Of a DNA stretch of 64,000 nucleotides, positions 27,139-35,691 are shown in pieces; the stretch's first letter is position 1; each line of letters opens with the position of its first letter. The stretch comes from an uncultured Bacteroidales bacterium (GTDB lineage: Bacteria; Bacteroidota; Bacteroidia; Bacteroidales; WCHB1-69), in the NCBI GenBank assembly GCA_934699095.1, contig CAKUVI010000003.1, positions 248,001-312,000 of the forward strand. The letters are read 5' to 3'. The notes beneath the pieces were generated by a model that ran no database searches, was not told the origin of the DNA, and saw only the letters and a list, made by a program, of their open reading frames with translations. The position numbers and the translations under genes are program-made.

Positions 27139-28293
27139 ATGAATAGAAAATTTAACAAGGATATTTCAGACGAAGATTTTGCGCCTAAACGTGCAAGAGA
27201 CAGAAAAACGGAAAGACGTTCAAATGACGGTGGAAAACGTTCGTCGTTCTCGAAAGACCGCGGCAGAAGGTCAAGAAAGTTTGACGACAGCGATTCAGAA
27301 GACAGCTTTGAAGGCAATGGCAGAAAGCGTGACTACGGTCGGAAGCGTCCGTCAGGTCGTGGTTTTGACAAAGGCAAGAGAGGCGAAAGGTCGTTTAAAC
27401 GAGGTTTTTCAGAGCAGGAATCCACAAGGCCACGCCGTAAGAGAAACGTAATTGCAGAATCGGAGATCCTGACAGAAATAATGGATCGCAGAAGAATGGA
27501 AGGACGTACCACACCCCGTAAACAGAAGGTGTTGTCGCTTGAATTTGAAGAAAAGCATGGTCCTATCAGACTCAACAAATACATCGCCAATGCCGGGATC
27601 TGCTCACGACGTGAGGCTGATGTCCTGATCTCTGCTGGAGCCATAACAGTGAATGGTGAAGTTGTGACGGAAATGGGTCACAAGGTAATGCCGACCGACG
27701 AGGTGCGCTATGGCGACAAGGTGCTGCAACGCGAGAAGCCTGTTTACGTGTTGCTCAACAAACCAAAGGATTATATAACCACCACAGACGACGAGCGCAA
27801 CCGCGCCAACGTCATGGACCTCGTGCGCGATGCCTGTGAAGAGCGCATCTACCCCGTTGGCCGCCTCGACCGCGACACCACAGGACTGCTGCTCTTTACC
27901 AATGATGGCGACCTGACAAAAAAACTCACCCATCCAAGCTCAGCCATTGAAAAAACCTACGCTGTTGAACTTGACAAGAACTTCGCCGCCGTTGATATGG
28001 ATATGCTCCGCGAAGGCATCGAACTCTCCGATGGCAAAATCACACCAGATGACGTTCAATTTGTGGACGACAGCAAGAAAAACATCGGAATAACCATCCA
28101 CTCGGGCAAAAACCGCATCATTAGACGTATTTTTGAATCCCTTGGTTATGAGGTTGTAAAGTTAGACCGTGTCATATTCGCTGGACTTACCAAGAAAGAT
28201 CTGCCACGTGGCCATTGGCGCTTCCTCACAAAGAAAGAGGTCGCTTTCCTGAAGATGCTCTCTTCAAAAAAACCTGACACTAAAAATGAATAA
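27139..28293 (+). CDS. rRNA pseudouridine synthase RluB/RsuA family, with basic N-terminal extension
   Basis: 384 residues. The first ~120 are rich in Arg, Lys, Ser, Gly and Asp with no hydrophobic core, likely disordered and RNA-binding; such tails are common on Bacteroidota RluB. Then an S4 domain (PIRLNKYIANAGICSRREADVLI...AITVNGEVV) and the catalytic domain (VYVLLNKPKDYITTTDDE, VGRLDRDTTGLLLFTNDGDL with the catalytic Asp, SGKNRIIRRIFESLGYEVVKLDRVIF). Probably modifies 23S rRNA at U2605-like site. Overlaps the U32 gene by 8 bp. Confidence 0.92.
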   Translation: MNRKFNKDISDEDFAPKRARDRKTERRSNDGGKRSSFSKDRGRRSRKFDDSDSEDSFEGNGRKRDYGRKRPSGRGFDKGKRGERSFKRGFSEQESTRPRRKRNVIAESEILTEIMDRRRMEGRTTPRKQKVLSLEFEEKHGPIRLNKYIANAGICSRREADVLISAGAITVNGEVVTEMGHKVMPTDEVRYGDKVLQREKPVYVLLNKPKDYITTTDDERNRANVMDLVRDACEERIYPVGRLDRDTTGLLLFTNDGDLTKKLTHPSSAIEKTYAVELDKNFAAVDMDMLREGIELSDGKITPDDVQFVDDSKKNIGITIHSGKNRIIRRIFESLGYEVVKLDRVIFAGLTKKDLPRGHWRFLTKKEVAFLKMLSSKKPDTKNE

Positions 28294-29530
28294 CATAGAG
28301 ATAATGTCGCCTGTAGGGTCTTACGAGGCCCTGTCAGCCGCCATCGCCGCCGGTGCCGGCTCCGTATATTTCGGTGTGGGTGCTATGAACATGCGTTCGA
28401 GATCCGCCGCCAACTTCACTCTTGAAGATCTCGCCAATATAGCTGACATCTGCCGGAAAAACAACGTCAAAAGCTACCTCACTGTCAACACTATCGTCTA
28501 TAACGACGAAATTGAACAGATGCAGGAATTGGTCAGCGCGGCAAAAAGATGCAATGTCACTGCAATCATCGCTTCTGATATGGCCGTGATAAGCTATGCC
28601 ATGAAAATAGGCGTGGAAATCCACCTATCCACCCAATGCAACGTGACCAACATAGAGGCCGTTGAATACTACTCCAAGTTCGCAGATGTGATAGTGCTCG
28701 GAAGAGAGTGCAACCTCAGACAAGTCGCAGATATCTGCTCGGAAATTGAACGACGGAATATTGTTGGCCCTAAAGGCGAGAGACTTAAAATCGAAATGTT
28801 TGTCCACGGTGCACTCTGTATGGCGGTTTCCGGAAAATGCTACCTCAGCTTGGACAATTTCAACTACCCTGCCAACCGTGGCGCCTGCCTGCAACCCTGC
28901 CGCCGCGCCTATAAGGTTCAGGATGCTGAAAATGAGATTGAACTTCTGATTGACAACAAATACATTATGTCGCCAAAAGACCTTTGCACTATCGGTTTCT
29001 TAGACAAGATTGTGAAAGCTGGTGTTTCCGTGTTGAAAATCGAAGGTCGCGGCCGCTCGCCAGAGTATGTGAAAGTTGTTACAGAATGCTACCACGAAGC
29101 TTTGCAAGCCATCAGCAACGGCACGTTCGACAGAGAGAAAACCGACGCTTGGATGACACGTCTCCGCAGTGTGTATAACCGCGATTTCTGGGACGGTTAT
29201 TACCTTGGCCGCAAAATGGGCGAATGGACCGAGCGTTATGGCTCACAAGCTACCCGCGTGAAACTTCACGTAGGAAAAATCACCAACTACTTCGCCAATA
29301 TCAACGTAGCAGAAGTATATATGGAGACCGAATCCTTGTCTGTTGGCGACGAAATCCTTGTCATCGGTCCTACCACAGGCGTTTACAATGACAAAATAAC
29401 TGAAATAAGAGTGGACGACAAACCGGTTGAAACTGTTGAGAAAGGTGTCTATTGCTCAATAAAGACAAAATCTCTGGTACGCAGAGGCGACAAGGTTTAC
29501 AAATGGATTGAGGTTGCCGACGAATTTTGA
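28286..29530 (+). CDS. Peptidase U32 family protein (TrhP/YegQ-like)
   Basis: 414 residues. U32 proteins of this type act in tRNA wobble-uridine hydroxylation (TrhP, 5-hydroxyuridine at U34), not proteolysis. Seen: MSPVGSYEALSAAIAAGAGSVYFGVG at about 6-31, IHLSTQCNVTN, VILGRECNLRQVADI, EMFVHGALCMAVSGKCYLS, NRGACLQPCRR (iron-sulphur cysteines), MSPKDLCTIGFLDKIVKAGVSVLKIEGRGRSPEY, and a C-terminal beta-barrel domain (VGDEILVIGPTTG). Its start overlaps the pseudouridine synthase, so two RNA-modification genes are coupled. Confidence 0.9.
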   Translation: MNNIEIMSPVGSYEALSAAIAAGAGSVYFGVGAMNMRSRSAANFTLEDLANIADICRKNNVKSYLTVNTIVYNDEIEQMQELVSAAKRCNVTAIIASDMAVISYAMKIGVEIHLSTQCNVTNIEAVEYYSKFADVIVLGRECNLRQVADICSEIERRNIVGPKGERLKIEMFVHGALCMAVSGKCYLSLDNFNYPANRGACLQPCRRAYKVQDAENEIELLIDNKYIMSPKDLCTIGFLDKIVKAGVSVLKIEGRGRSPEYVKVVTECYHEALQAISNGTFDREKTDAWMTRLRSVYNRDFWDGYYLGRKMGEWTERYGSQATRVKLHVGKITNYFANINVAEVYMETESLSVGDEILVIGPTTGVYNDKITEIRVDDKPVETVEKGVYCSIKTKSLVRRGDKVYKWIEVADEF

Positions 29531-29550
29531 TTTTCACCTTTATATATAAT

Positions 29551-29580
29551 AAAAAAGGCGGTCAATCGACCGCCTTTTTT
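29551..29580. terminator. Bidirectional terminator between the U32 and C10 protease genes
   Basis: GGCGGTC / GACCGCC stem with loop AATC, flanked by six A and six T, so it works on both strands between two converging genes. Confidence 0.92.
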
Positions 29581-29598
29581 CTATTGTAGTGTCCTAAG

Positions 29599-31875
29599 TT
29601 ACTTAACGATGAACTTTTGGATATTGCTGCCATTTGTTGTATTCAAATGGAGGAAGTAAACACCCTTTGCAAAATCGTTCACAGAAATTTGGTATTTCTG
29701 AACGCCACCGTCGTGGTTGATTTGTTCAGTATAAACTGTTCTGCCTGTAAGATCAACGATTTCAGCAGAAATTGTCTGAGCGTCAGCACTTACTTCAATT
29801 GTCATGTTTGTAACTGCCGGATTAGGATAGATGTTTACGTCAAAATCTTCAATATTGTTGATACCTGTGTTTTCGCCCCAATATTGGAATTCAAAACCAG
29901 TGCCTTGGTATTTGTTATCAGAAGCGAAGCGGATTTTGAATCTGCCTGTCTGAGCACCTGCAAGCATAACGGTAGGAACATCTGCAGTATAGTAGCTGAC
30001 TGGGAGGTTATTGATATCATAGTGGGCGATAAGTTCGCGAGTTTGAGCGTTCTTATAATAGTAAATATCTACAAAATCACCAGATTTAAGATCAAACTTA
30101 TTGAAGGTATAGATGAGACGGTTTGTATATTTGAGGTTAAGATCATACTCACAAACGTTAGAAGCGCGGTATTCGTCATCGCTGATAGCGTTGTTTGGCT
30201 TGTCGGTGAGAATAGCGGTTTGGTCTGTAAGTGTCAAGTTTGTACAAGCGGCCTTGCTGAAGCTGTTAACTCTATAGCTCAACACGAAGCCGTAATCGGT
30301 TTCAGAATTTGCAGTAGATGTGAAGACAACGAGAACGCTGTCAGCATTTACTGTAATGGCAGCAGGAAGTTGGTTGCCTGTGAAATCACCTTGTGTGCCA
30401 CCATCGAGGTTAGTGTAATCGCTGCAAGCAGCCATAAGATAATTGCCGCTATACTCTTGTTTGATACCGGAAGCAGTTGTACCGCCGTTGTAGATTGTAA
30501 CTTTGTCGCCGGCTTTAACTTTAAGTTTATCGAAGCTCAAAACATAAGATGTTGCATCCGGACAAGCGAGAATCCATTGACGATTTGAGTTTTGGGCATA
30601 TTTCATATTGCCTGCGCCATCGCTGATAGTACCGAAGCTTGCTGTAACGCGTTTGAAGCTTTCAGCTGGTTTAGCAATTGCTGCAGAATCAGGCATAAGG
30701 TTGATCATCATAGCGTTAGAGCCAGCCTCGTTGAATGTACCGGAGCTGTGGGTGTTCTGTTTGTTGATGAGATACCAACCGTTATCTTGGCCAGCCCAAC
30801 CCCAGTTAACATGGAAATAGGTAGCGTTACCGATAGTTGTGTAACCGTCAACGATCCATGCGTGACCGCCAGCAGAAGCACTGCGACCTGAGAAGAACAG
30901 AGGACGACGTGCATCCAATTCTGCTTTTGCCTTATTTTCCCACAAATACATCAATGAGTCGTTTGAAATAACATCGTTGATGTTTTGGAATTGAGAATTT
31001 GAATTGAAGAAGAAGTTATTTTGAAGAGCGGCCATAGCATATTCGGATTGAGTACCAGAGCCATCCCAGCCATAACCCATACGTGTAGAAACACCGCAAT
31101 GATAGATCAATTTTGAAAGCTCACCGTCATATTGGGTAAGTGAGTTTGCCATTGCATCATAGTCATAGTTGGATGCGCTGTAGTTAACAGTTTGTGCGGG
31201 ATAAGTATAGATAACTTCACCTGTTTCATCATCATATTCACGTGGAATATAAGAAACGATACCATAACCGTTTTCAGGATAACGGTAATAGAAAAGGATA
31301 TTGGTCATAGTGAGGGCCACACAACCAACAGGGGTGTGGAAATCGTCGTCGTATGAATTCTTTGGATTGTAAGGGCAGCTTGTGTTGTAATATTTTTCCT
31401 GAGTCCAGCGGGTTGTAACCAAAGGTTCAACTGCAGGAGCGCCCTTTGTTGAGAAAGGTTTGAAATCGCTTGCAAGGTAGTGGTTCCAGGAATTACGAAC
31501 CTTGAGTGCACTTTCAGGGTTAGTAAGAAGTCTGGAGATGTCTTGCTTATACTGTTCTGTGTACAAGTCTGCGCCAGTACCTTTTGTGAAGTTGCTTTCC
31601 AAAGAGAAGGCCAATACAGGGTTAGCCAGATCTGTTGCAGAAACAATCATGAAGCCTTGGTTTCCAACCTTGAATTGATAATAGACAGGAGTGCCGTCAA
31701 CAGAATACTCGGTATTCACTAAAACGATCTCCATCTGGTTAGCTCTTGTAGCACCAACTCGTTCGGTGAGGAAGTTTTTAGATGCTTTCATTGCATCTTC
31801 CACGGGAATTACGTTAACTGCGTAACTCATCATGATAAACATCAGTAAAGATGCCAAAAGTGTAATTTTCTTCAT
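29599..31875 (-). CDS. Secreted C10 (streptopain-like) cysteine protease with T9SS sorting domain
   Basis: 758 residues. Signal peptide 1-20; pro-region (Spi-like, about 22-120) with YYQFKVGNQGFMIVSATD; C10 catalytic domain with Cys185 in TPVGCVALTMTNILFYYRYP and His338 in SAGGHAWIVDGYT, followed by FHVNWGWAGQDNGWY. Two CUB-like beta domains follow (about 400-545 and 550-670). The last ~80 residues are a type-A sorting domain: NIYPNPAVTNMTIEV, DLTGRTVY, FAKGVYFLHL and final KFIVK. It should be secreted by the T9SS and processed by PorU. Similar to Porphyromonas PrtT and Prevotella interpain. Confidence 0.93.
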   Translation of the reverse strand: MKKITLLASLLMFIMMSYAVNVIPVEDAMKASKNFLTERVGATRANQMEIVLVNTEYSVDGTPVYYQFKVGNQGFMIVSATDLANPVLAFSLESNFTKGTGADLYTEQYKQDISRLLTNPESALKVRNSWNHYLASDFKPFSTKGAPAVEPLVTTRWTQEKYYNTSCPYNPKNSYDDDFHTPVGCVALTMTNILFYYRYPENGYGIVSYIPREYDDETGEVIYTYPAQTVNYSASNYDYDAMANSLTQYDGELSKLIYHCGVSTRMGYGWDGSGTQSEYAMAALQNNFFFNSNSQFQNINDVISNDSLMYLWENKAKAELDARRPLFFSGRSASAGGHAWIVDGYTTIGNATYFHVNWGWAGQDNGWYLINKQNTHSSGTFNEAGSNAMMINLMPDSAAIAKPAESFKRVTASFGTISDGAGNMKYAQNSNRQWILACPDATSYVLSFDKLKVKAGDKVTIYNGGTTASGIKQEYSGNYLMAACSDYTNLDGGTQGDFTGNQLPAAITVNADSVLVVFTSTANSETDYGFVLSYRVNSFSKAACTNLTLTDQTAILTDKPNNAISDDEYRASNVCEYDLNLKYTNRLIYTFNKFDLKSGDFVDIYYYKNAQTRELIAHYDINNLPVSYYTADVPTVMLAGAQTGRFKIRFASDNKYQGTGFEFQYWGENTGINNIEDFDVNIYPNPAVTNMTIEVSADAQTISAEIVDLTGRTVYTEQINHDGGVQKYQISVNDFAKGVYFLHLNTTNGSNIQKFIVK

Positions 31876-31921
31876 ATTCTATAGAATTTTATTTATAATT
31901 ATTCTTTACGTAATATAGCCG

Positions 31922-31929
31922 CAAAAATA
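31922..31929 (-). promoter_or_regulatory. -7 promoter box for the C10 protease
   Basis: Minus-strand TATTTTTG, 47 bp before the start; a second identical box lies at 31937-31944. Confidence 0.45.
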
Positions 31930-31964
31930 CAAAAAACAAAAATACAAAAGCATTTTGCATTCAT

Positions 31965-31996
31965 AAAAAAAAGCGACCTTTTTTTTGTCGCTTTTT
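31965..31996 (-). terminator. Terminator after the Old Yellow Enzyme gene
   Basis: AAAAGCGAC / GTCGCTTTTT stem with a T-rich loop; the A-tract on the low side gives a T-run on the minus strand. It ends the barrel-barrel-tatD-OYE transcript. Confidence 0.75.
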
Positions 31997-32004
31997 GGGA
32001 GTGT

Positions 32005-33252
32005 CTATCTGTTATTTTCGATTTTCAATTCCGCTTTTTCAATCTCTCTTTGAAGGTTATGCGGTAGGTTTTCTTTCATGCACTGATGGCATTTCATATC
32101 AAGAGTGTACATCCTTCCGATGCAATAATTAGAGTGTTTGCAGCCGCTTTTGGTCACCTCTCCGGAGTGTAGTTTGTTGACAAAATCCGTGTCGTGAACC
32201 AGTGCCCTACCCATCTGGAATGCGACGAAACCTGAGTCGAGAACTTTTTCCATATCTTCCTTTTTAACCATACCGCCCACATAGATAAGCGGGAGTTTAA
32301 GTGCGTTGCGGAATTTCATTGCTGTATCGTAGAAATACGCATCCTTGTAAGGAACGGTAGGGATTACTATTCTGCCACCGATATGCAATCCGAGTTTCAG
32401 CCACCAGAATTTTTTCATGTCCATATAGTGGGCGAGGGTTTTGAGAGGCATGGCACCGCGCATCACCTCCATCGGCGCTTTGCTGACGAACCCGGCGGTG
32501 AGCACAAGCGCATGTACGCCAAGTCTTTCGAGCTCCTGCGCAACCTTTATGCATTCGTCAACTTGAATACCACTCCTGAACCCGTCATACATATTGGTTT
32601 TCACCACTATGGCCATATCGTCTTTGGCTTCCTGCATAACCCTGGAGATCACCATACGCATGAATCTCATTCTGTTTTCGAGGCTGCCGCCGAACTCATC
32701 CTTGCGATGGTTGGTATATGGCGACAGAAATTGGCTGATAAGATAGCCGTGTCCAGCGTGCACTTCGATGCAGTCGAAGCCGGCGCGCCGGCACAGATCA
32801 ACGGCCTTCCCGAAATCATCCACTATCTGGTTAATGTCCTGCTTGGTCATCTTGCGAGTGAATGTAGGGGAATAGAGGTTGAAACGACCCGACGGTGAGA
32901 GCGGTTTTTCACCGCATGTTGACCTGTGAGTCATGTTACCGCAGTGTCCGATCTGTATCGAGGCTTTTGCACCTTCGGCGTGGATTGCGTCTGTCATGGC
33001 CTTGAGCTCCGGCACTATCTCCTCCCTCAACCATAACTGACCGTCGAACGACAAACCGCTGCGGCTCACTGATGCATAAGCCACAGTGGTCATCCCTATC
33101 CCGCCCTTCGCAACAGCGGTGTGGTAGTCAACCAACATCTTTGTCGGACGGTTTCCAAAAGCCATATTTTCGAAAGCTGCCGAACGTATTGTTCTGTTCC
33201 TCAATGTTATAGGACCAATCTGACAAGGTGTGAAAATTGTAGATTCTATCAT
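32005..33252 (-). CDS. NADH:flavin oxidoreductase (Old Yellow Enzyme family) with C-terminal Cys cluster
   Basis: 415 residues. OYE-type (beta/alpha)8 barrel with FMN: PITLRNRTIRSAAFENMAF, GMTTVAYASVSRSG, GAKASIQIGHCGN, FDCIEVHAGHGYLISQFLSPYTNHRKDEFGGSLENRMRF, and YVGGMVKKEDMEKVL...FVAFQMGRALVHD. After the barrel, CKHSNYC and CHQC make a four-Cys set resembling the [4Fe-4S] site at the start of the second half of enoate/dienoyl-CoA reductases, but the rest of that half is missing. Natural substrate unknown. 10 bp after tatD. Confidence 0.88.
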   Translation of the reverse strand: MIESTIFTPCQIGPITLRNRTIRSAAFENMAFGNRPTKMLVDYHTAVAKGGIGMTTVAYASVSRSGLSFDGQLWLREEIVPELKAMTDAIHAEGAKASIQIGHCGNMTHRSTCGEKPLSPSGRFNLYSPTFTRKMTKQDINQIVDDFGKAVDLCRRAGFDCIEVHAGHGYLISQFLSPYTNHRKDEFGGSLENRMRFMRMVISRVMQEAKDDMAIVVKTNMYDGFRSGIQVDECIKVAQELERLGVHALVLTAGFVSKAPMEVMRGAMPLKTLAHYMDMKKFWWLKLGLHIGGRIVIPTVPYKDAYFYDTAMKFRNALKLPLIYVGGMVKKEDMEKVLDSGFVAFQMGRALVHDTDFVNKLHSGEVTKSGCKHSNYCIGRMYTLDMKCHQCMKENLPHNLQREIEKAELKIENNR

Positions 33253-33262
33253 TGTTTTTGTA

Positions 33263-34042
33263 TTAAATTAATTTCGGAAAAACGGTAATTGCGTTTTCTG
33301 TGGTCTGCTCCATCACGGTCTGCACTGAAACTCCGAATACTTCAGCCACTTTTTGTGCAATCAAAGGGATATAGCTGCTTTCATTCGGAGTACCGCGATG
33401 AGGTGTGGGGGCCAAGTAGGGAGCATCGGTTTCAAGCACGATATTTTCTAATCCCACAACAGGCAGCAATTCCTGTAGTTTGTTGTTCTTGAAGGTCACG
33501 ATGCCTCCCACGCCTATCATGAAGCCGTGTTTTTTGGCCCACTCGGCCTCTTGTATTCCGCCTGAAAAGCAGTGCAGAACGCCCTTGACGCTTCCCACAT
33601 ATTTGTTCAGAATGGGAATGGCTTCACTGTAGGCATTGCGGATGTGCAGAGAGAGAGGCTCCTGACGGTCACGCGCCCAGTCCAGCTGGCGCCTGAACAC
33701 GATCTGCTGCTCCTGTTCGAAATCCCTGTCATAGTAATAATCCAAGCCGATCTCCCCTATGCCAACATAGTTTTTGTCATCAATATGGTTTTCCAATTCA
33801 GCCAAAACCTCTTCATAGTTCTCCCTCACATCTGAAGGGTGAAGACCCACAAGTCCATACACATTTTCAGGAAACAGGTCAACAGCCTCGGCGATGAGTG
33901 GAGGTGTAAGACCATCAACACCGGCAAGTATGATCTTTTCCACCTTGGCATTTATGGCGCGGTTAATAACCTCTTCCAAGTTTTCGGGATAATACTCCCT
34001 GTAGAGATGGGAATGTGTGTCAACAAAAAAATTGTTATTCAT
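33263..34042 (-). CDS. tatD: TatD-family metal-dependent hydrolase
   Basis: 259 residues from ATG 34042; a longer frame to 34138 would run into the barrel gene. TatD is a 3'-5' DNase/amidohydrolase-fold enzyme with two metals. Seen: FVDTHSHLYREYY (HxH ligand pair), IILAGVDGLTP, GLVGLHPSDV, YVGIGEIGLDYYYDRDFEQEQ (Glu ligand), LSLHIRNAYSEAI, GVLHCFSGGIQEA, and ENIVLETDAPYLAPTPHRGTPNES (Asp ligand). 2 bp downstream of the barrel gene. Confidence 0.95.
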   Translation of the reverse strand: MNNNFFVDTHSHLYREYYPENLEEVINRAINAKVEKIILAGVDGLTPPLIAEAVDLFPENVYGLVGLHPSDVRENYEEVLAELENHIDDKNYVGIGEIGLDYYYDRDFEQEQQIVFRRQLDWARDRQEPLSLHIRNAYSEAIPILNKYVGSVKGVLHCFSGGIQEAEWAKKHGFMIGVGGIVTFKNNKLQELLPVVGLENIVLETDAPYLAPTPHRGTPNESSYIPLIAQKVAEVFGVSVQTVMEQTTENAITVFPKLI

Positions 34043-34044
34043 AA

Positions 34045-34557
34045 TTAAAAACGATATCTTACTCCGAAGGCGACATTGAAAAGATTTGTGGCAAAATTGC
34101 CTTGTCTTAAACCGAAGACGTTTATCATAGGACGCCAATCAAGGCTCAAGTTGAGCGGAATATTGAATTTATACTCAAGTCCCAACTGTCCGCCAATGGG
34201 AATGCCGAAACGGCTGTAACCCATAAGGTCGTAATATTCTCCATAGCCGTAGCTGATGCCGGCGGCTACACCGATATACCACCCGAAACCATACTTGAGT
34301 TCACGCAGCCAGTCGTATGCCGCAACAGCCTGCAAACGACCGTAGCGATAGATCTCTGTCCCGGTTTTTGTATTCACTATCCTATGGGTGATGAACGGAG
34401 TGACACCAAGATCCACTTCCAACATATTGCCGCCTAACAAGTGCTGGTAGGAAGCCTCAAGATTGTAGCCCACCCTCGCACCGATGGCTCTCGGCTGCGC
34501 GTTTAATGTGAACACCACGGCAGACATGACAAACAAAAAAACAATTGCTCTTTTCAT
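34045..34557 (-). CDS. Small outer-membrane beta-barrel protein, tandem paralogue 1
   Basis: 170 residues. Signal peptide ending FTLNA, then QPRAIGARVGYNLEASYQH and strand-like repeats ending in a C-terminal aromatic (GVRYRF), the outer-membrane insertion signature. It shares QPRAIGAR.G, the glycine-rich middle GAGISYGYG-like stretch, and IPLNLSLDWRPMINVFG with the neighbouring gene 34662-35162, so the two arose by tandem duplication. Function unknown. Followed by tatD. Confidence 0.85.
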   Translation of the reverse strand: MKRAIVFLFVMSAVVFTLNAQPRAIGARVGYNLEASYQHLLGGNMLEVDLGVTPFITHRIVNTKTGTEIYRYGRLQAVAAYDWLRELKYGFGWYIGVAAGISYGYGEYYDLMGYSRFGIPIGGQLGLEYKFNIPLNLSLDWRPMINVFGLRQGNFATNLFNVAFGVRYRF

Positions 34558-34578
34558 AGATTTTAATGGAATTTACAT

Positions 34579-34621
34579 TAAAAAACTCTGTTAACATCCA
34601 TATATAGAATGTTAACAGAGT
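34579..34621 (-). terminator. Hairpin terminator between the two barrel genes
   Basis: 13-bp perfect stem ACTCTGTTAACAT / ATGTTAACAGAGT with an 11-nt loop; on the minus strand it is followed by TTTTTT. It lies between the paralogues and may reduce expression of the downstream one. Confidence 0.7.
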
Positions 34622-34661
34622 CATAGCTTTTAACTTATTCGGCTTGTCCGAAATTCATATT

Positions 34662-35162
34662 TTAGTGGAATCTGTAACGAAGACCAACACCGAAGCTATA
34701 CAAACCAGCATATGGTCTGTAATAGGTGTTGTTGAATCCCAACACGTTAATCATTGGGCGCCAGTCGATTGTAAGGTTCAATGGAATGTTGAATTGCCAT
34801 TCAAAACCGATCTGACCACCGATATTAACACGGAATGGAACAACATCATAATATCTGTAAGCAGAACCGAAACCGAAACCGATACCTGCACCAGGACCTA
34901 CGAACCAATTCCAGATACCTTTGATATTGAATGTCCAGTCGAACATAGCGTTGATATCAGCATATCCCCAGTTGTAACCATTGTAATTTGACCACAAACC
35001 GGAAACACCTGCAGTGAGGTCGGTGTACAAATTAGAAGTGATAGAATGTTGATATGAGAATTCTTCATTCCAACCCAAACGGGCACCAATAGCGCGAGGT
35101 TGTGCGAAACCTGCAACGGCAAAAGCGCCGAGAATTACTAATGTAGTTAAAACTTTTTTCAT
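34662..35162 (-). CDS. Small outer-membrane beta-barrel protein, tandem paralogue 2
   Basis: 166 residues. Signal peptide ending VAGFA, mature start QPRAIGARLGWNEEFSYQH, central GPGAGIGFGFGSAYRYYD, IPLNLTIDWRPMINVLGFN, and C-terminal GVGLRYRFH. Predicted eight-stranded barrel similar in size to OmpW/OmpX proteins. Own promoter box TATTTTTG on the minus strand at 35191-35198 and own terminator. Function unknown. Confidence 0.85.
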   Translation of the reverse strand: MKKVLTTLVILGAFAVAGFAQPRAIGARLGWNEEFSYQHSITSNLYTDLTAGVSGLWSNYNGYNWGYADINAMFDWTFNIKGIWNWFVGPGAGIGFGFGSAYRYYDVVPFRVNIGGQIGFEWQFNIPLNLTIDWRPMINVLGFNNTYYRPYAGLYSFGVGLRYRFH

Positions 35163-35190
35163 ACTCTTTTAGTTTTAAAATGTTGAACTG

Positions 35191-35198
35191 CAAAAATA
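35191..35198 (-). promoter_or_regulatory. -7 promoter box for barrel paralogue 2
   Basis: Minus-strand TATTTTTG matches TAnnTTTG, 29 bp before the start. Confidence 0.45.
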
Positions 35199-35339
35199 TA
35201 TTTTTTTTATTATGTTCGATTTTTTTTGAAATTATAGATATAAACAACTAAGATTTAATAATCTATGAGTGTTAAAGATTGTTAACAAACGAGTTGTGGG
35301 ATTTTTCAAATTTGAATCCAATATAATTAACATTTTGCC

Positions 35340-35361
35340 GAGACGCGCCATGACACGTCTC
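35340..35361. repeat. Intergenic palindromic element related to the one inside the T9SS modules
   Basis: GAGACG and CGTCTC arms surround CGCCATGACA. The same building blocks (CGCGCCATG, GAGACG, CGTCTCTAC) occur in the coding copies at 39241-39280 and 43463-43502. It lies in the 286-bp gap between barrel paralogue 2 and atpC, which holds no gene otherwise. Confidence 0.55.
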
Positions 35362-35391
35362 TACTGATGGGAACATGGTTTGTAAACCAAC

Positions 35392-35425
35392 AAAAAAGGG
35401 AAGCACCATGAAAAGTACTTCCCTT
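35392..35425 (-). terminator. Terminator after atpC
   Basis: AAGGGAAG / CTTCCCTT stem, with a T-run on the minus strand, 24 bp after the atpC stop. Confidence 0.8.
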
Positions 35426-35448
35426 AGAGTAGTATATCGTAACAAAAT

Positions 35449-35685
35449 TTATTCTGCAAGGAGGAGAATTTTGTTGTTGCTTACCTCCACAACGCCTCCG
35501 CGAATATCGAAAAACTGTTCGTTTTGGGCTTCGTCAACGATTTTGACCTTTCCCTCGCGGAGAGCGGACACGAGAGGCGCATGTGATTTGAGTATTTCAA
35601 ACAAACCGTCAATGCCGGGGAGTTGCACAAGAGAGACATCACCGGAAAAAAGAGTATTGCTTGGTGTTATAATTTCCAATTTCAT
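35449..35685 (-). CDS. atpC: F1 ATP synthase epsilon subunit, short form
   Basis: 78 residues: MKLEIITPSNTLFSGDVSLVQLPGIDGLFEILKSHAPLVSAL and a final beta strand. This is only the N-terminal beta-sandwich; the C-terminal two-helix domain that inhibits ATP hydrolysis in Escherichia and Bacillus is absent. Short epsilon subunits occur in Bacteroidota. 6 bp after atpD; ends at a terminator, so only beta and epsilon are encoded here. Confidence 0.93.
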   Translation of the reverse strand: MKLEIITPSNTLFSGDVSLVQLPGIDGLFEILKSHAPLVSALREGKVKIVDEAQNEQFFDIRGGVVEVSNNKILLLAE

Positions 35686-35691
35686 AGTATG

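Noticed and set aside
29617..30588. Long open frame on the + strand (323 codons) opposite the C10 protease
   Set aside because: It is the antisense of a clearly coding gene with signal peptide, catalytic residues and sorting domain; its protein has no recognisable domain.
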